The position numbers and the translations under genes were made by a program. From Planotetraspora sp. A-T 1434 (GTDB lineage Bacteria; Actinomycetota; Actinomycetes; Streptosporangiales; Streptosporangiaceae), in contig NZ_JAOEGB010000044.1 of NCBI RefSeq assembly GCF_025420585.1, forward strand, positions 1 to 35,517: a stretch of DNA of 35,517 bases, read 5' to 3'. Within the stretch, counting starts at the first letter, position 1, and the number at the start of each line of letters is the position of its first letter. Below the pieces are notes generated by a model. That model was not told the origin of the DNA, searched no databases, and worked only from the letters and a program-made list of their open reading frames with translations. This document shows, piece after piece, positions 27,463-35,517 of the stretch.

Positions 27463-27897
27463 TCACCCAGCCGGACACCGGTGTGCGCAACGCGGACGGG
27501 TGAGACATCTCGTCCCGAACGCGGCGTCCTCGATGTCCCGCCGCAGCCGTTGGGCCTCCAGCTGCGTCACCACGTCGCCGACAGCGGCCAGCACCGTCGT
27601 GACCGCGTCCCGTCAGAGCTCTCACCGACCTCCGACTGGTCGTACCCGATCCCCAGTTCGGCGACCAGAGCGGAGAGGACGGGCTCGCCGGACGAGAGAG
27701 GCGGCCGCCTGGTCCAGCAGACGGTCGCCCGTCGCCACCCGTGAGCCGGGCACCATGCGGTCGCCGTCCAGGGTCAGCACCCCGCTCTCCAGGAGGTCGA
27801 TCGCCTCGGCACCCGCGAGCGCGAGGTCGCCCTGCGCCACGGATCGGTCGGGCGGCAGGTCCAGGGTGACGAGCGCGAGGTCTCGTGCGGTGGTCAT
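27463..27897 (-). pseudogene. Frameshifted GPP34-family protein
   Basis: From the ATG at 27897 the protein reads MTTARDLALVTLDLPPDRSV and GAEAIDLLESGVLTLDGDRM. This matches the start of GPP34 (Golgi phosphoprotein 3-like) proteins, which in actinomycetes are phosphoinositide-binding-type proteins of unknown role. Near 27690 the frame shifts and continues ALVAELGIGYDQSEVGESSD. Near 27610 it shifts again to AVTTVLAAVGDVVTQLEAQR and LRRDIEDAAFGTRCL, stopping at 27463-27465. The start overlaps the oxidoreductase stop by one base (TGATG), so the two were translationally coupled. Confidence 0.7.
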
Positions 27898-29339
27898 CAG
27901 CGGCACCCCTTCTCCAGCAGGCGCAGCCACACCTCGCTGATGGTGGGGAAGGCGGGTACAGCGTGCCACAGGCGCTCGACAGGTACCTCGCCGGAGATGG
28001 CGATGGTGGCCGAGTGCAGAAGCTCGGCGACGCCCGGTCCGGCGAACGTGGCGCCGACGATGGTCCGGCGGTCGCGGTCGACGAGGAGGCGTGCCCTGCC
28101 CCGGTAGTCGGGGCGGTACTGAAGGGCACCTGCGAGCTGGCCGATCTCGTAGTCGATGACGTCGACGGCGCGGCCGGTGCGCTCGGCCTCACGGACGGTC
28201 AGCCCCACGGAGGCGATCTCGGGGTCGGCGAAGACGACACCGGGGACGGCCTCAGTGTCGGCCGTGCTGCTGTGCGGGGCCCACCGGCCGGTGTCGAGTT
28301 CTTCGCCCCGGGCCCGGGCGGCGATCACGGCACCGGCGATGCGGGCCTGGTACTTGCCCTGGTGGGTGAAGAGCGCCCGGCGGTTGACGTCGCCGACGGC
28401 ATACAGCCAGTTCCCCGGTACGGCGGTGATGGTCAGGCTGTCGTCGGTGGTGAGCCAGTCCCCCGCTGTGAGCCCCACGGTGCCGAGCCCGATGTCCTCC
28501 GAGCGCGGAGCGCGGCCGGTGGCGAAGAGGATCTCGTCGGCGCTGAGTTCACCGCCGTCCGACAGGGTGATCCGAACCTCGCCCTGACCGTCGCCCACCC
28601 GCTCCGCGGCGACGACCGAGGTGTTGAACCGTACGTCTGCACCGGCTTCCCGCAGGCGCTCGGTGACCAGCTCACCCGCGAAGGGCTCCATGCGGGGCAG
28701 CAGCCCCTCCCCACGGGCGAGCAGGGTCACCCTGCTGCCTAGGGCCTGCCAGGCGGTGGCCATCTCGACGCCAACCACACCGGCGCCGACGATCACGAGG
28801 CGCCGGGGCGGCTGCTGGGCGCTGGTCGCCTCCCGGCTGGTCCAGGGGCGCAGGGCGTCGATCCCGGCCAGATCGGGCAGGGCCGCGCGGCTGCCGGTGC
28901 AAACGGCGACGGCGTGCCGGGCCCGCAGGCGGACGGTGTCGCCGCCGGGAGTCTTGACCGACACCTCACGGACCCCCTCCAGGCGTCCGTGGCCGCGTAG
29001 TAGGTCGATGCCGGCCGACTTGATCCACTCGACCTGTCCGTCGTCTTTCCAGTCGGCGGACATGCGATTGCGGTGCGCCAGAACGGCCTCGACGTCCAGC
29101 GGGCCCTTGATGGCGGGGTCGAGCCCGGGAACATGCATGGCGTCGGCGCGGAGCAGGGCAGGGCGCAGCAGTGCCTTGCTGGGTTCGCAGGCCCAGTACG
29201 AGCACTCGCCCCCGGCCAGTTCGCTCTCCACGATGACGGTCCTCAGGCCCGCGGCGGTGGTGCGGTCCGCGACGTTCTCGCCGACCGGACCTGCGCCGAT
29301 CACGATGACGTCGTACGTGCGGATGTTCTCGGTCGTCAT
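27897..29339 (-). CDS. FAD-dependent pyridine nucleotide-disulfide oxidoreductase
   Basis: 480 aa, class I disulfide reductase length, cytosolic flavoprotein. The FAD motif is GAGPVG (15-20). The redox-active pair is Cys46 and Cys51 in GGECSYWACEPSKALL. The NAD(P) motif is GAGVVGVEMA near 182, and the second FAD motif is YAVGDVN near 305. The dimerisation domain includes VFADPEIASVGLT. The usual C-terminal HPT-SE base motif is HAVPAFPTISEVW here, with Phe where the partner His is expected, so disulfide chemistry with the normal substrate may be altered. It heads an operon with the GPP34 relic. A 15-bp tandem repeat lies right upstream and a pair of 21-bp sites 320-380 bp upstream. Confidence 0.95.
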   Translation of the reverse strand: MTTENIRTYDVIVIGAGPVGENVADRTTAAGLRTVIVESELAGGECSYWACEPSKALLRPALLRADAMHVPGLDPAIKGPLDVEAVLAHRNRMSADWKDDGQVEWIKSAGIDLLRGHGRLEGVREVSVKTPGGDTVRLRARHAVAVCTGSRAALPDLAGIDALRPWTSREATSAQQPPRRLVIVGAGVVGVEMATAWQALGSRVTLLARGEGLLPRMEPFAGELVTERLREAGADVRFNTSVVAAERVGDGQGEVRITLSDGGELSADEILFATGRAPRSEDIGLGTVGLTAGDWLTTDDSLTITAVPGNWLYAVGDVNRRALFTHQGKYQARIAGAVIAARARGEELDTGRWAPHSSTADTEAVPGVVFADPEIASVGLTVREAERTGRAVDVIDYEIGQLAGALQYRPDYRGRARLLVDRDRRTIVGATFAGPGVAELLHSATIAISGEVPVERLWHAVPAFPTISEVWLRLLEKGCR

Positions 29340-29355
29340 GTGTCCTCCGGTGGAC

Positions 29356-29415
29356 GGATGCCGGTCGGGTGGATGCCGGTCGGGTTGATTACGGTCGGGT
29401 GGATTACGGTCCTCG
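29356..29415. repeat. Four tandem 15-bp repeats before the oxidoreductase gene
   Basis: Units GGATGCCGGTCGGGT (twice, identical), TGATTACGGTCGGGT and GGATTACGGTCCTCG follow in exact 15-bp register, starting 16 bp before the start codon at 29339. They lie in the 5' leader, so repeat number could affect translation or serve as spaced half-sites. Confidence 0.75.
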
Positions 29416-29658
29416 AAGTCCCCGCCCTGCGGTGCAGCCGCTCGCCGGAGTTGGCGGGGACACGCCGGAGGCGGAACGACGCTGCCTCGCGGTCCGTACG
29501 CATGTGTGCGTCATGGAGGCCATGTCGCCCGCGCTTTCGGTCGGCGGTGTGGGTGTGGCTGGGGGGTCCCGTGCAGGGGGAGGACACGGGACCCGCGGTC
29601 GTGGGAAGGGATGGATCAGGCGGCGGCGCTGGCGCGCGTCTCAACAGCCACTTTCATG

Positions 29659-29721
29659 GTCACCGGTTGAGGCGGTGACGCAATCATGGCAGCCCTTCGC
29701 GTCACCCGTCAATGCGGTGAC
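29659..29721. promoter_or_regulatory. Paired 21-bp sites (GTCACC-N9-GGTGAC type), pair 3
   Basis: Both copies are perfect in both halves: 29659-29679 (GGTTGA in the spacer) and 29701-29721 (CGTCAA in the spacer). The starts are exactly 42 bp apart. The pair sits in a 600-bp gap between the oxidoreductase gene and the S8 peptidase relic. A frame from the ATG at 29686 reads VTRQCGD through the second site, like VTRQDGD at the CGNR pair, so this may be the leader of a lost gene. Confidence 0.65.
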
Positions 29722-29947
29722 CGATGTCTTTCCGGGACTGCGCCCCCCGTGGCGGGATGGCGATGGCGCCTCTCTGATCGGCGGCACACGGCGTTCGGCA
29801 CCTTCACCCCGCGAGGTGCACACGTCCCTTGTCGCTGGTCACATACCCGTGCTGTGCTACCGGTACCGAGTGACACATGCCTCACGGTTGCCGGATTCTG
29901 TCGCGCAGGTGAACGGCACGCAGCGCGCCGGGAGAGGCACGGAACCG

Positions 29948-30165
29948 ATGAGACACATCCGCTTGTTGGCGACGTTCACTGCAGTCGTCGCCCTGGCCGC
30001 CGCGGCGGTCACCCCGTCGTTCGCCGGGGGTCGTCGCACACCAAGGTGGCGGCCGCGACCTTGGGGAGCGAGACGACCGTCCGTCTGATCACCGGCCACA
30101 GCGTGACCGCGACCGGGGGCCGCACCCTGCACATCGCCGTCACCGGACTGCTGAGCCTGGGCTGA
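29948..30165 (+). pseudogene. N-terminal fragment of a secreted S8 (subtilisin-like) peptidase
   Basis: MRHIRLLATFTAVVALAAAA and TPSFAG form a Sec signal peptide. A frameshift follows near 30030. The next frame reads SSHTKVAAATLGSETTVRL and ITGHSVTATGG, which resembles the start of the propeptide in large streptomycete subtilisin-like proteases ('V.LITGD.V'). It ends at a TGA at 30163-30165 with no protease domain after it. Confidence 0.5.
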
Positions 30166-30275
30166 CGTGTACGGCCGGCCCGCGTCGCACGACGAGCCAG
30201 GTCACCCCGCCGTTGACATGGATGTTCAGTACGGGGCCATGCCGTCCTCGCCGCTCGCCGCGGCGAAGCCCCGCT

Positions 30276-30743
30276 TCAGGCCTTGTCCTGCAGCAGACCG
30301 GTGGTCCGGGCGATCTCCCAGACCCGCTCGGACCAGGGCGTGGGCGTCAGAGTGGTCTTGTTGAGGCGGACGACGGTGCGGCTGCCGTGCGCATACGTCG
30401 TGATCCCGTCGGCCGAGCACACCCGGTAGCCCGCGGTGGCCGAGGTGGCGCCCAGGCGCTCCATCCACAGGTGCACGGCGTACTCGCCGAGTTCCGACAC
30501 AGGGAAGTCGAAGGTGATGTCGAACGCCTTGATGACATTGAAGCCGTCGCCGTCGAGGCCGCTCTTGCCGCCCAGGCCCCGGTCCCGCCAGAAGTTGTTC
30601 CAGGCCCGCTCGACCAACACCGCGTAGCGGCTGTTGTGCAGCAGACCCATCGGATCCATGTCGTCGAAGTGGACGGCTACGGGCAACCGCACACCGACGT
30701 CGGTGCCGAGCGCGTCGACGGTGGGGGTGGTGGTGCGGGTCAT
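30276..30743 (-). CDS. Acyl-CoA thioesterase, 4HBT (hotdog) type
   Basis: 155 aa from the ATG at 30743, with AAGGAGAAG upstream. The hotdog fold signature is VHFDDMDPMGLLHNSRYAVL (about residues 21-40): an Asp-x-Asp/Met-x-x-Gly pattern with the catalytic Asp and the HN pair, and the long helix VERAWNNFWRDRG. The rest is strands VIKAFDITFDFPV and LGATSATAGYRVCSADG. It hydrolyses acyl-CoA thioesters in the cytosol; chain length is not predictable. The upstream region carries two near-identical palindromes, and a broken TetR gene diverges from it, so its repressor may be lost. Confidence 0.9.
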   Translation of the reverse strand: MTRTTTPTVDALGTDVGVRLPVAVHFDDMDPMGLLHNSRYAVLVERAWNNFWRDRGLGGKSGLDGDGFNVIKAFDITFDFPVSELGEYAVHLWMERLGATSATAGYRVCSADGITTYAHGSRTVVRLNKTTLTPTPWSERVWEIARTTGLLQDKA

Positions 30744-30804
30744 CGTTCTTCTCCTTGAGTTGTGCGTCCGTCTCTTCGGACGGGTCTGGCAGCGACGGAT
30801 TTGA

Positions 30805-30826
30805 ACACATGTGTAAACACATATGT
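30805..30826. promoter_or_regulatory. Tandem palindromic operator before the thioesterase gene
   Basis: ACACATGTGT is a perfect palindrome, followed after AA by ACACATATGT with one changed base. Spacing is 12 bp, about one helical turn, which suits two TetR-type dimers. It ends 62 bp from the thioesterase start. The divergent TetR gene has lost its DNA-binding part. Confidence 0.6.
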
Positions 30827-30898
30827 CTAAGAATAATAGGGAGTGTTGACGTGACCTGCGAGGTTCGCGGCGCCCGGGCGGACACACTCACACCCGGT

Positions 30899-30924
30899 AC
30901 CCGTCCGCGGCGCCGCGGACGGGT
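30899..30924. repeat. Perfect 26-bp GC palindrome at the break of the TetR gene
   Basis: Half-site ACCCGTCCGCGGC, followed at once by its exact reverse complement. It sits 8 bp before the first TetR-like codon, exactly where the missing HTH should join. It may be a junction scar or a strong hairpin. Confidence 0.7.
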
Positions 30925-30932
30925 GCCTGCGG

Positions 30933-31242
30933 ATGAGCGTCGAACGCGCGACCGAGGTCATGCACTCCGCCGGCGTGGGCACGATCCTCACCCTGGTCAG
31001 CCTTCCCGAGGACATGCGTGACCTGCGGACCGCCCACACGGCCCGCGAGATAGTGATCAACACCCTCACGCTTCCGCCCAAGGCCGACGGCGACGACGAC
31101 GCCCCCGGCGGCACCGTGGCGAGCAGCGCGATGGCACTGCTCATTGCCCTCGACCAGGACGACACCGCGTCCCTCAGCCCCGCCGAGCGGTCCCTGCTTG
31201 TGCCTCAACCGGCTGGCCGACGCGACGGACGGGCACGACTGA
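30933..31242 (+). pseudogene. C-terminal half of a TetR-family regulator
   Basis: The text MSVERATEVMHSAGVGTILT, LVSLPEDMRDL and TAREIVINTLTLP, then LDQDDTASLSPAERSLL, matches the ligand-binding half of a TetR regulator. After a shift near 31203 the true end reads LNRLADATDGHD and stops at 31240-31242. No helix-turn-helix is encoded upstream in any frame. It diverges from the thioesterase gene across the palindromic operator, so it was probably its repressor and can no longer bind DNA. Confidence 0.6.
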
Positions 31243-31362
31243 CGACGCACGCGCGCGGGCGGGCGCACCGGTGGCTGGTCTCGGGCACCTCGCGGCCGAC
31301 CTTCGCGGCAGGGCACATCGCGCAGTGCCGCGCGCGCTGCGCGTTCGCCGCCTGGGGACACG

Positions 31363-34129
31363 TCAGTCCGACTTCTCCGGACGCAGGGCGTCCCGCAGCG
31401 CCACCCGGGAGGCGATGCCGAGCTTCAAGGTGGGCGCCGACGGTGCGGTGCGAGATGAACAGGCGCTCGGCGATCTGCTTGTTCGTCAGACCGGTGGCGG
31501 CCAGCTCCGCGATCTCGCGTTCCTGCGCGGTGAGAGCTGCCTTGGTCCGGTCGCCCGGGTGCGGTACGACCCGCCCGGCCGCCCGCAGTTCCTTGCGGGC
31601 GCGTTCGGCTCAGGCCGAGGAGTCGAGCTGCTGGAAGGACTTCAGCGCGGCCGTCAGGGGAACCTTGGAGTCGGACAGCGCCCGGGACCTGCGCAGCCGC
31701 TCACCCTGGGCCAGGCGCACCCTCGCCAGAGCGAACGGCCACCGGTCCACGCCCGGTGTGGCCAGCGCCCTGGCGAACAGGCGGGCAGCCTCGGCGTCGT
31801 CCTCCGCGACGAGGGCCTCGGCGCCGCCGGCCAGCAGGGCGAGCCGGGGCGAGAGCCCGGCAACGTTCGTCTCACGCAGGGCGCGCACGTGCGCGGCGGC
31901 CTCCGCGCGCCGGTCGGTGCGTATCGCGGCCTCCACCAGCTCGAAGAACACCCACACCGCGTGAGCGACGTACGGGGTGAAGCTGCCGGCGGGGCTGATG
32001 GCGTTCACGCGGCCGAACGCCGCGTCGAAGTCGCCGTCGGCGATGTCCGCGAGGGCGTGCACCTCCTGGGCGCAGTGGACGGCCTCCCGAATGCCGCGGG
32101 GTGCCGCCCAGATCGTCATCGCGTCGGCGAGCGCGTGCGCGGTTTCGGTGTCACCCCGGGACCCGGTCACCAGGCCCTTGGTGTACTGGAAGAACCAGGT
32201 GCAGATGGTGTACCCGGACTTCGAGCACAGCGTCAGCCCTTCTTCGGGCAGCTCCAGGACCTCGGCCCATTTGCCCTGGTGGTAGTCGTCCAGGCACAGG
32301 TGCAACAGGGCGCCGATGTGCCGGCGCACCGGGCCGCCTTCGCGTCCCTTTCGAACCAGCCGCCAGGCCGCCTCGCGCACCGCCGACAGCCGGTCCGGGT
32401 ACAACGCGGCCGTTCCCCACGCGGACGACCCGGGCGGGATCGGTCTCCTTCGTCACACCGTCGATGATCTGATCCAGCTCACGCCGCGTCGGCGTGGGCC
32501 GGGTCCCCCAGGTCCGGGCAGCGACCAGCAGCAGCGGCGGGGGAGCGGGCCGCAGCCGGGAGACGGCCGCGTAGTAGGGCGCCCACAGTTCCTCGCGGGC
32601 CCCGTAGTTGCACAGCAGCAGCAGGAAGTGCAGCGCGTCGATGAGCGCCGGGTCCTCGGCGTCGTAGCCGTGGTCGCCCTCGTCGATGGCGCCGACCAGG
32701 AGGCGGTGGGCCGTCGCCAGGTCCCCGTCGCTGTTCAGCACGAGCTGGACCGCAGCGGTCGCGGAGTGCAGGGACGCGCCGTACTCGGGGTCCGCCCGCC
32801 ATGCGTCCTCCAGCAGCTCCGGCGCGCTGCGCAGCGCGCCGATCGCCTCGGCCCCACATAGGCGGCCTCCGCCAGCCTGCGTGCGCGATCGGTGTCCAGC
32901 GGGCTGAGGTCCGCGGGCCGGGTGAGCGCCGCGATCGCGGCGCCGGCGTCCCCGCGGTCCAGGATGCGTCGCGCCGTCCGCTCCAGCAGGAGGGCCACAT
33001 CCTCGTCGGGCTGGAGCGTCGCCTCTCCCAGGTGCCAGGCCCGTTGCTCCGGCTTGCTGGCCAGGACCTGCGCTAGGGCACGGTGTGCGGCGCGTCGGCC
33101 GCTGCTGGTGGCCGCCTCCACGACGGCCGACATGATCAGAGGGTGCCGGAACACCAGGCGGCGCGGGGACTCCTCCACGCGTACGAGCCCGTCCTGCTCG
33201 GCGAGGTCCAGATCCCGCAGGTCCGCGTCACCGTTGGTCTCCCGCGCGGCGGCCGACAGCACGCCGAGGTCACCGGTGCCGTCCAGGGTGGCGAGCAGCA
33301 GCAGGGTGCGGGTCGCAGCGGGCAGGGAGCGGACACGGGAGACGAACAGGGACTGCAGGCGTTCGCCCAGCGGCAGGACGGCCGGCAGGAGCTCCCGGGC
33401 CCGGCGCTGGTCCGCGCGCAGCGCGTCGGGGAGTTCGTAGCAGGGCCAGCGGGTTTCCCTGCGCGGCGTCCAGCAGGCGCCGGCGCACCGGGTGCGCCAG
33501 CTCCGGGAAGGCAGGTCGACCAGGCGGGCGGCGGGGTCCGAGTCCAGGGCGGGCAGCTCGTACGCGGGCAGTCCGCTGCCGTCGAAGAAGCTGTCCACGC
33601 CCGTGCGGGAGGCCGCGAGGAACCGGATGCGGTCGCCCGACAGCCGCCGGGCGAGGAAGCCGAAGACGGCGGCGCTCGCCCGGTCCACCCACGGCAGGTC
33701 GTCCACGATCAGCAGGACGGGGGTGTCCTCGGCCACCGAGGACACCAGGGCCAGCGCGGCGTTGCAGACGACCAGGCGCTCGGGAGGTGGACCGACCCCG
33801 AAGCCCAGGGCGACGCTCATGGCCTCCTTGCTGGTCGCGCCGAGCCGGTCGAGGGAGCCGTGCAGCGGGAGCAGGACCTGGTTCAGCGCCGAGTAGCTGA
33901 CGTCCGCCTCGAACTCGGCACCGGCCGCGCGCAGCACGCGGGTCCCGCTCTCCGAGGCGGCTTTGGCCAGGGCGTCCAGCACCGCGGACTTGCCGACGCC
34001 GGGCTCCCCAGACAGCAGCAGGGCGCCGCCGGCGCGCTGTTCAAACACTTCGGAGATGCGGTCCAGATCGCGCTCGCGTCCAACCAGGAGGTCTGCGGAG
34101 TCGACGCGCGGCGAGTCAGCGAACTTCAC
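31363..34129 (-). pseudogene. Broken LuxR-family large ATP-binding regulator (LAL type)
   Basis: The intact parent would be about 920 aa. An AAA module opens the protein: LLVGRERDLDRI, Walker A GEPGVGKSA, and Walker B VLLIVDDLPWVD. Helical repeats follow, then a LuxR HTH: LTAQEREIAELAATGLTNKQ and IAERLFISHRTVGAHL. Lesions: a pair of opposite shifts near 33440-33515, one near 32855, one near 32415, a TGA at 31638-31640 where family members have Trp (SSA-stop-AERARKEL), and a short deletion near 31405 that removes residues between VGAHL and KLGIASR. The start is the GTG at 34129 before KFADSPRV. LALs activate secondary-metabolite or catabolic genes; this one cannot make a working protein. Confidence 0.85.
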
Positions 34130-34742
34130 CGGCCACCGCCTTTCCCTGGTCCTGTCCGGCCGTTTCCGCCGGGCCTGCCACAAGGCGCACGGCATCGGGC
34201 GCCACGGGTCCGTGCGGTGCGCTGAACGGCACCTGGGCGGGAGCGCGCCGCGACGCGTGTGTCATCCGCGTCCCTCTATCGGTGCCTGGCCATTGTAGGA
34301 GCGCACGGGGCCGCGCCACCCGCGGCCCCTGCCGGCGTCACGGCGCAGTCGCGGGAGTAACCGGCGGGTTCGTCCGCGCGCGGCGGGACCGTCTGGACTC
34401 GCGGTCCCGGGTCTGCGTCCCGCGCTCGTGACGCGCCGGGACGCCGGAGAGCGGTGACGCGGTGCCGTTCCCGCGACCCCGTCCGGCGACGACTCCGGCC
34501 GCCGCCCGAACACTGCATCGGGCGCGATCCTCTACTCCGCCGAGCCGACTTCCATGCCCGGCAGGGTCGCCGGCGACCGCGTCCGCGCGTACCTGCCAGG
34601 CGTCCAGCATCGCGTGAAACGGTATGGGGGGCCGTGGTGTCGACACGCTCTCAGGCGACCTCCAGCAAAGCGCCCGGAACAGGGTGGGCCGCGCGGCGAG
34701 GTTCCTGCTTGGCGGGACCTTTTCCGGCGCGGAGCGCCCTCC
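34130..34742. other. Gene-poor stretch
   Basis: About 600 bp with no supported gene. CGGGACCG-N10-CGGTCCCG (34384-34409) is a perfect 8-bp-arm hairpin. The 3' part may include domain VI and the 3' end of the group II intron relic, whose boundary I could not place; AGGTCCC/GGAACCT near 34700 forms a small hairpin there. Confidence 0.4.
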
Positions 34743-34775
34743 GAACCACGCGGACTGGTTTCCAGTACGTGGCTC
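34743..34775 (-). ncRNA. Group II intron domain V
   Basis: Read on the minus strand it begins GAGCCACG and ends CGTGGTTC, which pair with one G-U. Between them ACTGG-AAA-CCAGT forms the distal stem with the usual short bulge on the 3' side. This is the conserved 33-34-nt catalytic hairpin of group II introns, and the following CGGAGGG is also typical. It lies 9 nt after the reverse transcriptase stop codon, the normal spacing. Confidence 0.65.
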
Positions 34776-34784
34776 TTCAGCGAT

Positions 34785-34962
34785 CTATGCCGCGTTCGTG
34801 GTGAGGTGCCCGTGGTGGATGGCGTCGTGACAGGGGTGGCAGACCACGAGGGTCTTGCACCGCATCCTGGTCATGAGTGCCGCCCAGGCGGGCTGGTTAG
34901 ATCCGAGTCCTTCGAGCTGGGCGAGTTTGGGACTTGGTGCACGAGCACCTTGCGCACAGGCC
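34785..34962 (-). pseudogene. C-terminal end of a group II intron reverse transcriptase (HNH domain)
   Basis: Two minus-strand frames join: VRKVLVHQV (about 34962-34930), then after a shift KLAQLEGL and PAWAALMTRMRCKTLVVCHP, then CHDAIHHGH, stopping at 34785-34787. The C-x2-C...H pattern with 'V.HV.KL..L' is the HNH endonuclease tail of intron-encoded proteins. The reverse transcriptase and maturase domains are absent. Together with domain V it marks the 3' remnant of a dead group II intron. Confidence 0.65.
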
Positions 34963-35030
34963 GGTACATGGACGACTGGGAGTCCTCCATCCAGGAGGCG
35001 GCCGGCCAACGCCTGGATCGAGGGGACATC

Positions 35031-35172
35031 ATGCCCGGCCGTCCCCGACACGTCGCCCTCCACCAGGTCACCTACCGCTATCCCGAGGCCGATCACGACA
35101 TCCTGCATGAAGTCGATTTCGAGGTCCGGCAAGGAGAAAATCGTCGCTGTGGTGGGCGAGAACGGCTCCCGG
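35031..35172 (+). pseudogene. Fragment of an ABC transporter ATP-binding domain
   Basis: From the ATG at 35031 the text HVALHQVTYRYPEADHDILH and EVDFEVRQGE is the first two strands of an ABC ATPase. After a one-base shift it reads KIVAVVGENGS, the beginning of Walker A, and then changes abruptly to integrase sequence before the GKT of the P-loop. Nothing of the rest of the transporter is present. Confidence 0.6.
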
Positions 35173-35177
35173 CAAGT

Positions 35178-35450
35178 ATGCGACCGGCGCTGGCCGCCTC
35201 TGGCCTGGAGTTCAAGGTCAAGATGCACGACCTCCGTCACGCCCACGCCTCCTGGCTCCTCGCCGGCGGCGCCGATCTCCAGGTCGTCAAGGAACGCCTC
35301 CTCCACGGCAGCATCCCTACCACTGAGAAGTACCTCCACACCCTCCCCGACGCCGACGAAACCGCCCTTGACGCCCTCGCCAGCACCCGCGCTGACCGGA
35401 AAATGATCCGCCTCAGCCAGAGCGCGGTAGCGAACCCCGGCCAGGGATAA
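35178..35450 (+). pseudogene. C-terminal fragment of a tyrosine recombinase (phage-type integrase)
   Basis: About 90 aa from the in-frame ATG at 35178. The box II motif HDLRHAHASWLLAGGADLQV, then VKERLLHGSIPTTEKYLHTL, contains Arg, the His of LLHGS (commonly LGHGS), and the Tyr nucleophile in EKYLH. The N-terminal DNA-binding and first-Arg regions are missing, replaced by an ABC ATPase piece. It is therefore inactive. It indicates a former integrative element or prophage edge here. Confidence 0.7.
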
Positions 35451-35479
35451 CGGTCGGGGTTGGCGGGGAGCGGTATGGG

Positions 35480-35517
35480 TCAGGCGGCCGGGCTCAGGGT
35501 GACGGTGAACCCGAGAA
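35480..35517 (-). CDS. Possible 3' end of a gene entering from the right
   Basis: The minus frame ending LGFTVTLSPAA followed by TGA (35480-35482) looks like a protein tail and is open to the window edge. Only 11 codons are visible, so this is a weak guess. Confidence 0.2.
   Translation of the reverse strand, partial: LGFTVTLSPAA

Noticed and set aside
30190-30211. Possible ninth GTCACC-type site
   Set aside because: Only the left half matches; the right half reads GTTGACAT instead of GGTGAC in register.

Overview
The window is high-GC DNA with strong G/C third-codon bias, GTG/TTG starts, an SsgA-like sporulation protein, a BTAD/SARP-type regulator, an ECF sigma factor with an NTF2-like tail, two antibiotic-resistance-type ABC-F proteins and a CGNR zinc-finger protein. 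Together these point to a Streptomyces-like filamentous actinomycete. The abundance of broken genes at the right end suggests an accessory or chromosome-arm location (inference). No rRNA, tRNA or CRISPR array was seen.

Layout. 1-4.6 kb: a frameshifted ATPase-type remnant, then one 1.4-kaa protein joining a SARP DNA-binding/BTAD region, a STAND NTPase, a membrane helix and WD40 repeats. 4.7-7.7 kb: a leftward operon of three exported proteins (small Cys-rich protein, 359-aa secreted protein, lipoprotein alpha/beta hydrolase) behind a recognisable promoter. A decayed WD40 C-terminus follows. 8.1-11.6 kb: an SDR/TetR/aldehyde dehydrogenase module with two GGAGG/CCTCC operator clusters. 11.8-14.1 kb: a divergent TetR/MFS efflux pair. 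14.2-18.1 kb: a doubtful small ORF, ECF sigma factor, alpha/beta hydrolase, SRPBCC protein and SsgA-like protein. 18.2-20.5 kb: secreted tannase/feruloyl esterase plus a small membrane protein. 21-25.4 kb: a structured leader with a short uORF, two tandem ABC-F proteins and a CGNR regulator. 25.4-35.5 kb: intact genes (coiled-coil/winged-helix protein, disulfide oxidoreductase, thioesterase) among many lesioned genes: an unidentified ORF, MBL hydrolase, GPP34, S8 peptidase N-terminus, TetR C-terminus, a LuxR-type large ATPase regulator, a group II intron relic, and an ABC-ATPase fragment joined to a tyrosine-integrase C-terminus.

The most interesting signal is a 21-bp repeat, GTCACC-N9-GGTGAC, present eight times. 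Three copies-pairs have nearly identical 41-42 bp spacing: beside the SRPBCC gene, at the start of the CGNR gene, and at 29.7 kb. Single copies lie between the tannase and ABC-F genes. I propose an operator set linking a CGNR regulator to nearby detoxification or resistance genes. This is inference, not shown. Second is the ABC-F leader, which looks like a ribosome-mediated attenuator. Third is an SDR that has lost its catalytic Ser and Lys.
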